A stretch of 64,000 bases of DNA from Larix kaempferi (GCA_027924585.1 BSBM01000047.1:23642001-23706000), one strand, 5' to 3'; shown: positions 22,749-35,299, counted from the first letter of the stretch. Notes: a model not told the origin generated them from the sequence alone. Translations and numbers: made by a program.

Positions 22749-22979
22749 GATCAAATTTATATGAAGTAAAATTTTGCAATCACGACAGGGAGTCAAAATG
22801 GCCTACAAAGGTTACACATGATCTCTTAATTGGAAAACAAGAGTGAAAAAACAGAGTATTTATAAAGGCATAATATTAATACTACATAAATTCTAACCTT
22901 TTGGTAAAAACCTTCGATTTCTTTTCCCCTTCCAACCAAGATTTTAGATTCGCATCCAGATGATCCAAACTGATATCTG

Positions 22980-23880
22980 CATCAAATAAGAAAGGGTTAA
23001 TTTAATTACTCTACATATACAGTATCTGATAAATCATTTTATAGACTGCTTAAATATAAAAATTGCAGGGTAAGAATGTAAATTATTTTAAGCACAAAAA
23101 ACTGAAGAAAATAAATATTCTTACGAGTCGTATCACTACACCATTGATTTTTCTCAGAGTATTTCAACGAGGTCCGATTTTGTTTGATAAGAGAGCTGAT
23201 GGATTTAATCAATTGGTCGATAAGCAATACATCACTACACCAGTCGATCAATAGAAAAAGTAAAAAAAAGTATTATCAGTCTGTCACTAAACCATCAATT
23301 TTTTCATCAGATTTCAATGCAATCAATTTTGGTTTGATCACAGACCTGTTGATAGGTTCGTATATTTTGTTCAAGCATGGTAAGAATGTAAAAAAATTTA
23401 AGCACAAAAAAACTAAAAAACTAAAATACTTACCAGTCGTATCACCACACAATCGATTTTTCTCAAAGGATATCAACACGGTGCGATTTGGTTTGATTAG
23501 AGAGCTAGTGTGTTGACAATTCGAGCAGGGTTAGATATAAAACAAGGCACAAGTTCGAATATTTTGTTCAAGATAAGATATAAAAATAAAAATAAAAATT
23601 TGTAAGTAATAGAGGGTTCCTCTATAATGCATATTCTGTAAGCAATAGAATGTTCCTCTTTACTTACAATAGGCTCTGAAAAAAAAAAAAAACATATTCT
23701 AAAATACAACCTAGGGCACAAAAAAACTGGAAAAAACATACTCTTAGCAATCGATCACGATAGCATAACTTTTTTTCAGAGGATTTCAACACGATCCGGT
23801 TTGATTTGATCATAGACCAAGTGTGTTGACAGGCACATGGATTTTGTTCAAGCAGGGTAGATTCAATACAGATGCATATT
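22980..23880 (+). repeat. Degenerate tandem repeat of about 155 bases
   Basis: The word AGTCGTATCAC-x-ACAC with its follower TTTTTCTCA-x-GATTTCAACA recurs at about 23126, 23278, 23435 and 23747. The steps are 152, 157 and 312 bases, the last being twice 156, so one copy is lost or unrecognisable. A second word, ATTTTGTTCAAG, accompanies the units at about 23368, 23560 and 23840. Confidence 0.7.
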
Positions 23881-26159
23881 TGGTTTCAGAACATATTTTA
23901 GGTCTGGATAAACCGGATATTTTGGGGCAAATCGAAAAATATGAAATTGGAGGGATTTTTCCATTGATGCCCGGTTTCGAAATTTTTGAATTAACCCCAC
24001 ATCGTATTGTGTGCCAACCACCACATTGTTTCTTGTGCAACTAGAAAAAATTTCAAGGGAAATAGGGGTTTGACTAAATACTTGATTAGTGGTGTTAATT
24101 AAATTTTAATTAATTTTTAATCAATTTCTTATTTAGGATACATTTTGGGGGTGGTAATATCTTATGTGCCAAGTCACTTGTCGTGTCGCCCAGTGTTCAA
24201 GGGAATTTAACCTAAGTCGACCTTTTTTGCAGTTCCATCAACCTTCATCCTTATGTCAATTTATCTCATTTGATCCACTACTTTACATCACTTTCCTATG
24301 TCTGTTTCATGTCAATTGTGTGCCTCCTTTGACGAGTCTATTCCTGTCAACTCCAACACATTATCCGAGCATTAGACTTAGAAACCATTTACTACCTTAG
24401 GTCCTGCATGACTTAATGGCAGGTTTCCTCACTTCCGACAATAGGTTTACATCATCGACCTCTGATTGGATGATTCCAATAGTGTTCGACTCCAGCTCAC
24501 TTATTCACATTCATTGGAATGTACTAGGATACCTTGGGAGTCATTGGCTTTATTGGTAATTTCCTTTGCACTTGTTAATGGTTTATATCAATGATCGGTA
24601 ATCAAGTGATTTATACCATGTTCGGCTTCAATATCTTTATTCACATGGTTAGAATCGTATCACTTTGGTATTGGGTTGAAGACCCTTGGGTCCCTTATTA
24701 TGTATTTTATAGAGGTTGCGATGGATTTTTTTTTTGTAGGTTCCTACACGGACATCATGTTGGCACTGATATGTATATTGTCACACAAATCCACTTTGTA
24801 TTGGTTTTTGGTTGTGTCGTTGTTATATCATGGATCTACTTTGTATTCTTGTAGCCATGATATTTTTCAGTCATATTTAGGTATGGATCCACATTGTATG
24901 TCGGGGTTCGTATCCTTAGTCAATACTGTCATGGATCTACAATGTATTGGTCAGCATCCATGTTATGACTCAGTTTGTTTTGAGCATGGGTATGCCCGCC
25001 TTGGAGATGATATAGATGTATTTTTTGGTCTTTGGTTGCATCTTGTTTTTGGCTCTCTTCCAAACACTCCTTTGCACCCATATCTTGGTAAAGTGTTTCA
25101 GCCATCAGATCCCTTCTAACCTCATGCTTTAGGGGGCACCTATTACACCTCAAATTGTCACATTTGTGTGTCCTCCATGAGTTGTTTATTTCATCACCAT
25201 GAAAATGTGGTTGTTGTGCTTCCTAGAGGTGTTCTAGAGGGAAAACAAAAGCCTATTATGGTCCCTAAACATGTTGGGGAGATAAATCTGTCATTAGGAG
25301 GTCGAAATCCACTTCAACCAACCCTATTTTAAGCCATGAACTAGAATTTTCGCCCCCTTTCAGTTGTCTAGGGAGCGACAATCTCAAATTTTCGCCCCCC
25401 CCAAGTTGTCTAGGGAGCGACAATCTCCCTTTTGTCGCTCTGTGGCCCTCTTTAGGGGAGTGAAAATATCCTCCAACCACTCTTCCTTGAGTTTAGGATC
25501 AATATTTGAGAGGGACTTTTGGATATTAGGTCTTTCATTTGAATCCGCTCCTCCATAACATTTCTAAGTATGTCAATCCTCTCATGATCCATGATATTCT
25601 CTTGTGATCCAAACATTTATCCATGATGTTTTGGGCTTCCAAATCCTATAAATGAAGCTCCTACCTTGAATCCCACACATGAAAAGTGTTCCCGAAGATG
25701 CCATCTCTATGTTAGCTTGATTCTGAAAGGGTATAGAATGGAAGCTTGTAGGAAGTGTTGCCGCAAAGTTAGGCATACCATTGTGCATGCTTCTTTATGG
25801 ATTTCCATGCATACAACTTGGCCTATTTCTCCCATATATGCCTTCATTCACATGTATGCTTAATGTTGTTGCATTCAAAGTAAGTAGGTTTGTTTATTCT
25901 TAACTCGTAGAAGGAAGGTAGTTCTTTGTGGCTTTTCTACAGGATCTACTCAGCTTCAGAGCTTTGGATATCAAACCTAAAGGCTGGAGCAGCGAGGACA
26001 ACCATCAATAAGGAGGTAAGTCATCTACTCTCCATCACCCTTCTTCTTTCTTGTCTTGTTGTATGCATAGATCCTAGGTATAGGAGAAAGTTAGAGTCCA
26101 TTTGTTCTTGGATTAGGGATCTAGGGAAGCTTTTCATGTCCAAGAGGGATTCTACCTAT
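23881..26159 (+). other. No gene recognised
   Basis: This stretch has no ORF with recognisable content. The phrase GGATCTAC/GGATCCAC-x-TTGTAT recurs several times between about 24790 and 24950. Two copies of a block starting TTTTCGCCCCC and containing AGTTGTCTAGGGAGCGACAA lie at about 25347-25440. The region probably consists of non-coding transposon remnants. Confidence 0.5.
25415..25440 (+). repeat. Perfect 9-base inverted repeat
   Basis: GAGCGACAA at 25415-25423 is the exact reverse complement of TTGTCGCTC at 25432-25440, with an 8-base loop. It lies at the end of the duplicated CGCCCCC block. No function is known. Confidence 0.6.
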
Positions 26160-26200
26160 CCGTAGGGAGAATTTCCTACTACAGTAGGGGGAGGAGTAGG

Positions 26201-26241
<41 letters not shown>

Positions 26242-26420
26242 GGGGGTGTTAGGGGGTTGGGGGAGAGAGAGGACGGTAGGATTTATGGGTAGGTGGAGTA
26301 TGGGAGAGAGAAATTGAGAGAGGGTGTTAGTAGGAGTTATTGGGAGAAGGGAAGAGAGAAAAAGAGGATGGAGGGGTTAGTGGTAGGGGGAGGACTGAGA
26401 GAGAGATGGGGGGGGCTATT
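26160..26420 (+). repeat. Purine-rich tract (GA and G runs)
   Basis: It contains a (GA)n run followed by about 18 G residues near 26200-26248, then GGTGTTAGGGGGTTGGGGGAGAGAG-like words. The same words occur in the 2.8 kb tract at 50814-53580. It overlaps the point where Gypsy-1 coding sequence ends. Confidence 0.85.
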
Positions 26421-27506
26421 CCAGAAAATAGTTTCCCTCCTTTCGAGGATACAATCCGGTTCCACCGAAAAATCTCCGTCTTGTCCCACCTGTACATCAT
26501 TCCAGTTTACAACATGAGTAGTATCGTACACATATTTCTTTAAAAATGATATATGAAAAACATTATGTATTTTTAATTTTGGTGGCAAAGCCAGTTGGTA
26601 TGCCACTGCTCCAACCTTAGACAATATTTCAAAAGGACTGCAATACCTGGGTGCCAACTTGGCACAGCTCCCCAATTTCAGTGAACTATTTTTCGGTCTT
26701 ACCTTGAGGAATACATGTTCACCAACCTGGAACTCTTTATGAGTTCTCTTTGAATCTGCTTGACTCTTCTGCCTATCTTGGGTAGCTTTTAAATGTCCTT
26801 GCACCTGTTTCACAATTGGTTCTAACTCCTACAATAATTCAGGTCCTAAAACAACTCTATTTACTAGATCATTTCACGAAACAGGTGTATTACATTTCCT
26901 ACCATAAAGAATTTCAAAAGGACTAATTCTGGCCAATGCATGATAGTGATTATTATAAGCAAATTCTTCTAAGTGCAAGTAATCTTCCCACTTACCAGGC
27001 TGATCCTTAACATACATTCTTAATAAATCTTCTAAAACTTGATTCACCCTTTCTGTCTGTCCATCCGTCTGTGGATGAAATGATATACTGAAATTTAAAG
27101 TTGTGTTTAGTCCCTTAAATAGTGACCTCCAAAATTTTTCTGTAAACTTCGAGTCACGATCTGAAATTATTACTTTCGGTATTCCATGTAGTCTAAAAAT
27201 CTGTTTCATAAAGATCTCTGCAATATCTGGAGCTTTATGAGTAGTCTTTACGGGTATGAAATGTGCTACCTTGCTGAGTTTGTCCACTACCACCATGATA
27301 GAATCATGTTGTTTCTGATTTTTAGGTAATCCAGTAATAAAATCTATGTTGATCACTTCCCATTTCCAACTTCGTATCGGTAATGGTTGCAACAATCCAG
27401 CGGGATGTTGGTGTTCAACCTTCACTTTTTGACAATCCAAACATTTAGCTATGTCCTCTGCTACTTCATCTTTCATTCTGGGCCAATAATATTCTTTTCT
27501 CAGCAT
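26337..27506 (-). pseudogene. Gypsy-1 integrase and truncated C-terminal domain
   Basis: The frame from 27506 holds the second half of the zinc-binding region (CLDCQKVKVEHQHPAG), the core (DFITGLPKNQ, then VIISDRDSKF, then SFHPQTDGQTERVNQ with the catalytic Glu) and PFEILYGRKCNTPV. It is cut by TGA at 26874-26876 and TAG at 26829-26831 but stays in the same frame to about 26400. The end carries the GPY-like region and HNVFHISFLKKYV, then ILERRET, after which the purine-rich tract begins and a chromodomain would have followed. Integrase inserts the cDNA into the genome. This copy cannot be functional. Confidence 0.85.
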
Positions 27507-29197
27507 AGTAATAGTCTTTGATAACCTAGATGACCAGAATAGTGACTTTTATGCATCTCATTTAATATCATAAATTTTATTTCTAGTATGTCGGGTACAT
27601 ACAATCTATTTTTAAACAATAATAAACCGTTTTCCTTCATGCTGAAATCTGCCATACAATTTTCAGAACTGTTGTTTGTTGTCTTTTCCTTCATTTTTCT
27701 GTATTCTTCATCTGTTTCACTTTTTTCCATAATCTGATTTTCCAAATCATTTGAATAAGTACTGATTGCTGAAATGAAATTTAGTTTTTCTTTACGACTC
27801 AAGGCATCTGCAACCTTGTTCTCCTTCCCTTTAATATGTTGAATTTCGAAATCATACTCACTTAAGAACGTCAACCATCTAGCTTGTCTAGCGTTCAAGT
27901 TTGTCTGATCTAATAAATATTTCATACCCATGTTATCTGTTAATAATGTAAACTTTCTGCCAATAAGAAGATGACGCCACATTTGTAAGGCATGAATAAC
28001 TGCCAGTAACTCTAAATCATAGGTAGAGTAGTTCTTTTCATGTACTTTCAGTTTTCTAGATTCATATGCCATTGCATGCCCTTCCTGTGTTAGGACTCCT
28101 CCGTGTCCGTCATTGCATGCGTCTGTACAAACTACAAAATCCTTGTTGGGGTCAGCTATCCTAAAGATAGGTGTTGTCGTCAATAGTTCCTTTAATTTCT
28201 TAAAGCTGTCAACACATTTCTGATCCCAAACAAATTTCTTCCCTTTCTTCTGCAAGGAAGTTATGGGGTTGGCAATTTTTGAAAAAATCTCTATAAACTT
28301 TCTATAATACCCCGTAATTCCCATAAATGATCTTACATCTGACACATCTTTAGGAACCGGCCAGTCATTAATGGCCTTTATTTTTTCGAGGTCAACCGAG
28401 ATTCCTTCCGCTGAAATTATGTGTCCTAGATACTGAATTTTGTCTTTGTGGAAGTCGCACTTACTAAATTTGGCGTATAGTTGATGATCTCTTAATACTT
28501 GTAAGATAATCCGTAAATGTTCATCATGCTCTTCTTTGATTTTTGAGTACACTAAAATGTCGTCTATAAACACAACAGCAAACTTGTCTAAGTATTTATG
28601 CAAAATATTATTCATTAGACACATAAATACAGTCGGGGCATTAGTCAAGCCAAACGACATGACTACGAACTCGTAATGTCCATACCGAGTTCGGAAAGCT
28701 GTCTTGAAAATATCTTCATCCTTAACCTGTACTTGATGATATCCTGATCTTAGATCAATCTTCAAAAATACTGTTGCTCCATGCAGCTGATCAAATAGAT
28801 CATCTATGTGGGGCAATGGATACCTATTCTTGATCGTCATCTTATTAAGCTGGCGATAATCTATCCACAGTCTTAAGGCTCCGTCTTTCTTCTTAACAAA
28901 GATGACAGGTGCTCTCCAAGGAGACACACTGGGTCTAATATACTTCTTGTCAATAAGCTCCTTCAACTGTGATTTTAATTTGTTTAACTCCAATATGTTC
29001 ATTCTGTACGGGGCTTTCGAATTTGGTACTGCTCCTGGTATTAACTCTATGGTAAAATCTAAATCTCTTTTGGGAGGTAATCCTGGGATCTCCTCAGGAA
29101 ATACATCTTTAAAATCCATTAGGACAGGTATGTCTTCTAATTTCAGTTTGTCCTCTTTATCCATAAACTCATCATTTACCATGTTTACTGCAAACAT
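27500..29197 (-). pseudogene. Gypsy-1 reverse transcriptase and RNase H
   Basis: A 565-codon open stretch. Reverse transcriptase motifs: [57 protein letters not shown], and [11 protein letters not shown] with its two Asp. Then [14 protein letters not shown] and the RNase H domain [48 protein letters not shown] and [11 protein letters not shown]. It ends with the first half of the integrase zinc region, and a frameshift near 27505 separates it from the integrase frame. The DD pair and the RNase H carboxylates are present, so this was the best-preserved part. Confidence 0.92.
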
Positions 29198-29229
29198 TTG
29201 GCATCCTTTCCTAACTGCTTAACTTGCAT

Positions 29230-29810
29230 GGCTGAAATCTATCTAAGGGTTACCTTCCTTGGGATGCCTTTTATTTCTACAGTTTTCCCTTCATCATTTA
29301 AGCATGTAAAACTTTTTCCATAACAGTCCAGGATGACATGATGGGATTCTAACCAGTCCATCCCAACTATAATATCATAAGAACCTAAAGGTAGAATATT
29401 CAACTTGATTTGCGTTTTAAATGATTCATGGACAAAACACAGTTTTCTATAAAATCTGATACTTTCCTCTTTGTTCCAGTTGCTAGTCTAACTAGCCATG
29501 ATTTACTAAACTTTTCAGTTTTCAGTTTAAGACTTACCACAATGTCTGGTGATATATAACTTAAGCTAGCACCTGGATCTATTAAAATAGTAACAGGATG
29601 GTCATGTATCATACCTTCAATCTCTACCATGGAGATTTGATGATCTGCTTGCCTGTTGTCGAGTGTTGCATTGATTCTGGGCATTTCCCTTGCCACATCT
29701 CCCACCGTAGGTTCAGCCTGTATAGAGTTGATATTGTTTGTTTTCCGCTTCCTCAAGGGACATTCTGATGTGTAATGAGGACCTTGGCATTCAAAACATT
29801 TGACAGGTGC
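29230..29810 (-). pseudogene. Gypsy-1 zinc knuckle and protease region, frameshifted
   Basis: On the minus strand a zinc knuckle CFECQGPHYTSEC (C-x2-C-x3-H-x4-C) lies at about 29795-29757. It is followed by the frame 29756-29400 with the protease motif LIDPGASLSYIS, where DPGAS replaces the more usual DSGAS or DTGAS. After 29400 the expected LPLGSYDIIVGMDWLESHH continues in another frame to about 29230, so at least one indel lies there. Confidence 0.8.
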
Positions 29811-29835
29811 CTTTGGCTCACTGGTTCTGGCATTA

Positions 29836-30976
29836 TCAGGTGCATTTCTGGTTGTTGTAGAATTCTGCTGTGAATTGTTTATGGAATTGTTCCCTTGATG
29901 ATTCCGATTCTAAAAATTTTCCTTTGAAATCCATAATTTCCACTGAATCTGAAATTTTTCTTTTTCTGTTCAAAATTGTTGGGCTTATGATTTTTCTAGT
30001 TTGACATTCCTTCTCTTTTTCGATTTGTGTCATAACAGAAAACTGCCTTTCTCATTGCCTCTTCCAAGGTCTTAGGACTGTCGTACTCGATTCTGTCCTT
30101 AATACTGAAAGGAAAACAGCTTAAGTACCTTTGAATTTTTTGTTTCTCTTCTATGAGGTATGGTACATATCTTAGTAAGTTCAGAAACTTACTGTTCATT
30201 TCCTTCGTGTTCATACCTCCCAACTTCAAATCGTAGAACTCTTTGGATTTTTCTTCATAATACTATTCATACAAGTACTTCTTTTTAAAGTATCGTTCAA
30301 AGGTACTCCAGCTTACATCTTTATATTTGATTCCTTTTACTCGTTTGATGTCCTGCCACCAAATATCCGCTTTTCCGGTCAAGTTATATATAGCCATTTT
30401 TGCCTTTAAAGACTCTGAATAGTTATAAATCTGGAAGTATTTCTTCATACCGGACAGCCAAGCTTCAGCTGTCTCTCCCTTCTCAGTTTCTCCGTTGAAA
30501 GTTGGAGGTCTAATCTTTTTGAACTCCCCAGAAATCTGCTCATATTCCTTTTGACTTTTCTTTCTGGGTTTGAAATCTCCTTCACTGCTATCATTGGTGT
30601 AGTTATGTTTCTTCTTGCGTGTTTCAATAGCATCTCCTGATGAGGTTGAACTATCGTTCACATTGCTGATTTTCATTTTCTTATTTTTATCAGCATGAGG
30701 CAGATCCTCAATTTTGGAAATATCTTCATTATCCTTTTCTTGTTCCTCAGTTTGACTCTGTTCAAACAGCACTTGGTTTAATTTCTCTTGTGCTTGCAGA
30801 ATCCTTTCATTGTCTTGTTTCACCGATCTGATCTCTGCTTTTAACTCATGAAAGGCACGTAACAATTCTGTTGAACTGTTATTTAGTTCACCGTGAACTT
30901 CTGCTACATAGTGTTGTCCCGAACTGTGACTGTTTGGCTGAAATCTGTCGTCTAATTGTTCAGCTAAGTTCTTCAT
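29836..30976 (-). pseudogene. Gypsy-1 gag, broken
   Basis: ATG 30976 (MKNLAEQLDDRFQPNS) starts a frame with a polar coiled-coil-like N-terminus, then RPPTFNGETEKGETAEAWL and NLTGKADIWWQDIKR, the plant retrotransposon gag domain. It is cut by TAG at 30263-30265 but continues in the same frame (YYEEKSKEFYDLKLGG) to TAG at 29996-29998, then again in frame for about 35 codons before a frameshift into the zinc-knuckle region. Confidence 0.88.
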
Positions 30977-31103
30977 ACCTGTAACTGAAAATGATTTCTG
31001 GATAACATAATCATTAAATTTTCAAGTTAGTACAATTTTTTGTTGTATGAAAATTTTCTACTGCGTGTTTTGGACCTCATTCAGGCCTAAAGTTCGAATC
31101 TGA

Positions 31104-31115
31104 GCTCTGATACCA
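31104..31115 (-). promoter_or_regulatory. Primer-binding site of Gypsy-1
   Basis: On the minus strand it reads TGGTATCAGAGC, the initiator-Met tRNA type, two bases inside the end of the putative LTR. It lies about 130 bases upstream of the gag ATG and fixes the orientation and the LTR end. Confidence 0.9.
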
Positions 31116-31117
31116 CA

Positions 31118-32945
31118 TGTAACATCTCGAAATTTCATAAAAATTTAAAATTTTTAATAATAGCATTAATTATGATAATAATAATTGCAGAAATAATAAT
31201 TGAGATTATGACAGCATTAGTTGTACAGTTGTTAATACTAAGCATGCTTTATTTTCTATTAGCAGCAATAAAATAATGACAGTTTTAACACATAATTAAT
31301 AAACATGATTATGATGACAATGAAATAAACAGATTGGGAATAAGTTGCGACATTTTCTCTCTTGTAAAGATACTGACAGTTTGAATTTGCTGCATAAGGG
31401 TGTCCTACGAGGCACCCTGGAGCTTACTTAGCTACAATGCTAAAGCTTATTGAATGTCCTATGTGCAGACGACAGGTAAGAATGAAGTACGTGTAGTTCA
31501 GTTTCAGTGTCATGATTAAATAGAATGTTATAATTTCTGTTGCGACTCACCAAAAGTGAACAGGTATGGGTTTCAATGCTATAATTACTGCTTTCAGATG
31601 TTGTCTTACAACTCCATAATGTTTAAATAGAATTATCTATGTACGTCATTCTGCTGATGGTTTTGTCACTGTACTAGCTAGCTTTAAAGTCGTCATTATC
31701 TTTCCATCATTGATGTAATACATGTATCACAAAGTCATTAAATGCTTGTAGGAGAGAGTATGGTAAGAACTCATAGCATCGGTCAGTCTTCATGCTAAAT
31801 CTAAATATCATTGTAACCTTTTGAATGTCTACTATACCAAAACTATTTATTTTTATAGCTTCGATAACAGAGTTTGTATAATCACAACCAAAGATTACAA
31901 GGGTAACATTATAATATGCTAAGTATGGGCTATCCCATTCGTAACCCTAGTGATACTTATAACCCTTTTTAAAGGCTTGTATCTATTTTGTAAGAATGGA
32001 AAAGATGAGATTATGTCAAAAGGTGACTATAGTTGTCTTATTAACTAATATCTAAGTCATAGCTCTTATTATTTAAGTCCACAAATAAAAACTTGGGACT
32101 ATATAAACTTCGAATTATTGTTTTATATATTATTGTAAACCTAGCGTTACGACATATACTTGGGGTTATGAGAATATATGTTTTGTCGTTGGTTTTTAAA
32201 ACAACATAGTAATGTGTGATAAGAATCATAGTTTTGGAACCCATACGATCTTTGAAATTTGAATTATCATGACCATGAATTTGATAAGTTCTAAGGCTAG
32301 GACTATATGCATATATATAATCGTTGGCATTATAACATCCTAACATGTTTTATGAATCATAACTTAGAACCATAACCTATAATGTTATAACATAGTGTAA
32401 TAAAGCTCGTATTCATAACGATGGGAAACGAGTGCTGACAAGCATTTAAATGAATGACAGGTTGATGGATACTCAAGTGATACGAATCTGGTGTTGGTGA
32501 TGGTGATCTCGGTCTGCATTAATGGTCGTCCAAAATGTATGTGTGATAGGGTTTCGACAAGCCTCCACGTAAGTGCAAGCTAAACATACAATGTCTGTGA
32601 TGGTGCCATGTAATATATATTCGTTGGATGTTCTCCGAGCTGCCTGTTGGTACACCCATCGTAAGTTAAACGTGGTAATGTCGTGCTATGGCAATGAATG
32701 AGAAATTAATAAGTTGGTTGTTCGCTCCAATGCAAAGTGTGTTGGCATAATTTCGATCGTTGATCATCATTGATATCATTCGTCAGATCAAACCCTAGCA
32801 TTGGGTTGATGTCTTGGTTGACAAAGAGTGTTTGTTGTTTATTGTTACGTTGGTCTTAGCGGTGTGGCCGACAGGCTACCAAAATTTTTGGTTTAGAAAC
32901 TGTATGAGGTTTCGACCTCGAGACCTCTGGTTCGGGAATGTTACA
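31118..32945 (-). repeat. Putative 5' LTR of Gypsy-1 (about 1.8 kb)
   Basis: The inner end is fixed by the primer-binding site. On the plus strand the segment starts TGTAACATCTCG at 31118 and the best outer end is GAATGTTACA at 32945, giving TG..CA borders inside an 8-base inverted repeat TGTAACAT/ATGTTACA. On the minus strand it thus begins TGTAACATTCCCGAAC, a start typical of plant chromovirus LTRs. There is no second LTR copy to compare, so the outer end is an inference. Confidence 0.55.
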
Positions 32946-34527
32946 GGTCCCTACCTACTTCAATGGTGTCATTTTGATAGACTGTGTAACAAGTTTATGG
33001 TGTTAAGGGTTGATAGTTCTGGAACTCGTCATTTTAGTTTGAGTCAAAGATTTTCCCTAGTGTAAAATGGACCGAGGGTTTCTCGTCTCGTCTTCAGCGT
33101 GGAGTCATTGTTGAACCAGTGAAAGTGGAAAGCTTTGGTATTCTACAGCGAGGTAAGCTTCCCCATAACGAAATAGTGATTCATTTAAAGTATCTCATCT
33201 TTCAGTTTGAAAAGATATCAGTCGTATAAGCCATCGTTTTTGTCAGTTACAGGTTGTGAAGTAGAGAATTTGAGCAAGGGTTTTACAAAGTTGGTGAGCT
33301 CTCAAACTGGTAAGCTCCGGGTCTTTCCAAAAACCCTCGTAGGTGCTCGTCATTTGAGGTTGAAATGGTTGCAAGAATGAGTAATTGGTCCTGCCGTGAC
33401 TTGTCGTGGTTATTATTTGAAGAACTTTGGACCACCATTTGGAAATCAACTGATAACTGTTTCCTCGGTTTTGTGTCTTTCGTTTGGTTATAAGATCTTT
33501 GTTTTTCCATTTTTTTATCTATCTTCGTTGAACCGGAAAATGTAAAGCTCGCCAATGTCGAGGTTTTTAAGGACTGGTTTCAAATGTTTGTCTTGGGAAA
33601 ATAACCCTGTACAATTTATGTTTTTGGTAAACATTCTGTAACTTATCGTTTCTGGGTATAACGTCTTCGTTTTCTTGAAGTTGGGACTTGTAATGGCTTT
33701 GGCCATTGAACCATGACCTGTTTTGTTTAAGTTATAAGAATGATACAAAGAGTCGAGGCTCGTTTGACCTAATAATAGAACTCTGCTTCTCGAAAATGAT
33801 AAACTATTGTTTGTATCCAATGTTCAAATGGTTTGGTTTCTAAGTAAAAAGTTATATCTGTTGCACTTGTTTCATAGATTGCGAAACTGTAATATTTATG
33901 GTAACGATAGAATAGGTCTTGTTTTTGTTGTATGAAGAAAGGTAACGGGCTATGCCCAGATTGACGACTCTCATCGTTATAAGCAATGTATCAATCTGGA
34001 ATTAATGAGCAAGAAATATAATTCGGGTCTATGTTAATCATTTGTATAGTATGGGTTGCTATCGTAATTCTTTTGAGCATAGGGTTTAAATATATACTCT
34101 GTCATAGTTGAACACTTTGTAAAAAAATGTAAATATGAAAAGATCTGTCTTTTTGTTTGTATGATGGAAGAAGATCAGGGTTGTACCCTAGTTTGATTTT
34201 GTTTGGAAATCGACACTTAAAGTTTAGAAGAAAATAAATAAATAAAAAATAGAATGACTGTTGAAGAGAAATGTTTTCATTATCTGATTGTTTTAAATAA
34301 ATAAAAGCAATGATTATAGCAGGAATAAAACAATGTATGTGTGTGAATGTGAAGACTGTGAATGTAGTTCTGTACAATGTTTATTTCTTTATTTGCTTAT
34401 AGCAACACTGTTTATTTCGATGCTAAGACATAAACACTATTTTTTTTTATCTACATAAGAATGCTATAAAAATTAATAAAATATAAACAAATTGTAATAT
34501 ATACATATATATATACAGAGAAAGAAT
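32946..34527 (+). other. No gene recognised
   Basis: A/T-rich flank between the Gypsy-1 LTR and the LINE insertion. Short ORFs only. It would be continuous with 41169 onward before the LINE inserted. Confidence 0.55.
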
Positions 34528-34542
34528 AATACTTATATTTTA
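34528..34542 (+). repeat. Left target-site duplication of the LINE
   Basis: AATACTTATATTTTA, 15 bases, is identical to 41154-41168 right after the LINE poly-A tail. This is the product of target-primed reverse transcription at an A/T-rich site. Confidence 0.95.
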
Positions 34543-35299
34543 GGGAAACTGAAGGAAGAAGTACGTTGTTTAAAGAACGGTTCAACACAGAGGATTATGG
34601 TGGCTTCCCTGATGACTTACGTTCTGCACATGATAGCAGAGCTGACTCCAGGCATGTGGTCGGCTCGCTCTACTATTTAGCTGTACAATCTGGAGTTTCC
34701 TTGGTTATCAGGGCAATGGTGGATTATCAGACTCTAGCCTGGGACTGATTTCAATAAGGTCAGGAGAAACCTTGGATTATAGGGCGATGGCGGTCATTAT
34801 CACAGTTGTGGCTGAGAATATTAAGTGAAGCATTTGAAAGCACTATTTACCCTCTAAAAGGAAAACAAACCAAGGATTATCTATTGGGTTTATATTGATA
34901 AAATTCTTGGCAGATTGGAGGAGATCGCAGCACGATTCTGATGGAAGAATTTCGTTGTATCAAGAATTGAATTACACTGAGGTAATGGTGGCTTTGTGGA
35001 GAACATTAGATATGCACCAGTAAGCAGTCTGAGCAGACTCCAGCCATTGGCATGTGGTGGATCCGAGCTGGTGTAAAGCGAATCTAGCGTGGTTGGCTTC
35101 TTGATTTTGCTTTGGCTCATAGGGATTGATGGTCGGCCGTGAGACGGTTTTCAGGGGATCAGAAGTCGAGAAGGACCTGTTGGGAGGTGATTTCTTCTGA
35201 GCAGCTTAATTTTGCCTTCTGTTAGAGGACTTCTGGTAGCAGGGGGAGCTGGCTTTCTGCTGGTTTTTGGTTCGTTTCTTGGTTGTAGGGGGAGAATCG
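34543..35299 (+). promoter_or_regulatory. LINE 5' untranslated region, presumed internal promoter
   Basis: It starts GGGAAACTGAAGG directly after the target duplication, so the element is probably not 5' truncated. L1-type elements carry an internal Pol II promoter here. I see no TATA box. Phrases such as CTTGGTTATCAGGGC and CTTGGATTATAGGGC near 34698 and 34772 form a short imperfect repeat. Confidence 0.6.

Larger units (their letters stand above)
26337..32945 (-). mobile_element. Decayed Ty3/gypsy chromovirus-like element (Gypsy-1), 3' truncated
   Basis: Reading on the minus strand: a putative 5' LTR, a Met-type primer-binding site, then gag, protease, reverse transcriptase, RNase H, integrase and the start of a C-terminal domain, the Ty3/gypsy order. 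Coding is broken by at least four stops and several frameshifts. The 3' end is missing: recognisable protein ends near 26400 in the purine-rich tract, and I see no second LTR. The integrase C-terminal phrase HNVFHISFLKKYV and the ILERRET that follows are typical of elements that carry a chromodomain there, so the Tekay/Del-type chromovirus group is likely. Confidence 0.85.

Noticed and set aside
24591-25119. Two overlapping plus-strand ORFs of 87 and 147 codons
   Set aside because: Hydrophobic, T-rich translations without recognisable motifs or splice context; they overlap each other in different frames, and repeated GGATCTAC words explain part of the openness.
35267-35299. Upstream extension of LINE ORF1
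   Set aside because: The frame is open from 35267, but the first codon there is TTG. The first ATG is at 35300, in ordinary context, so that start was chosen.
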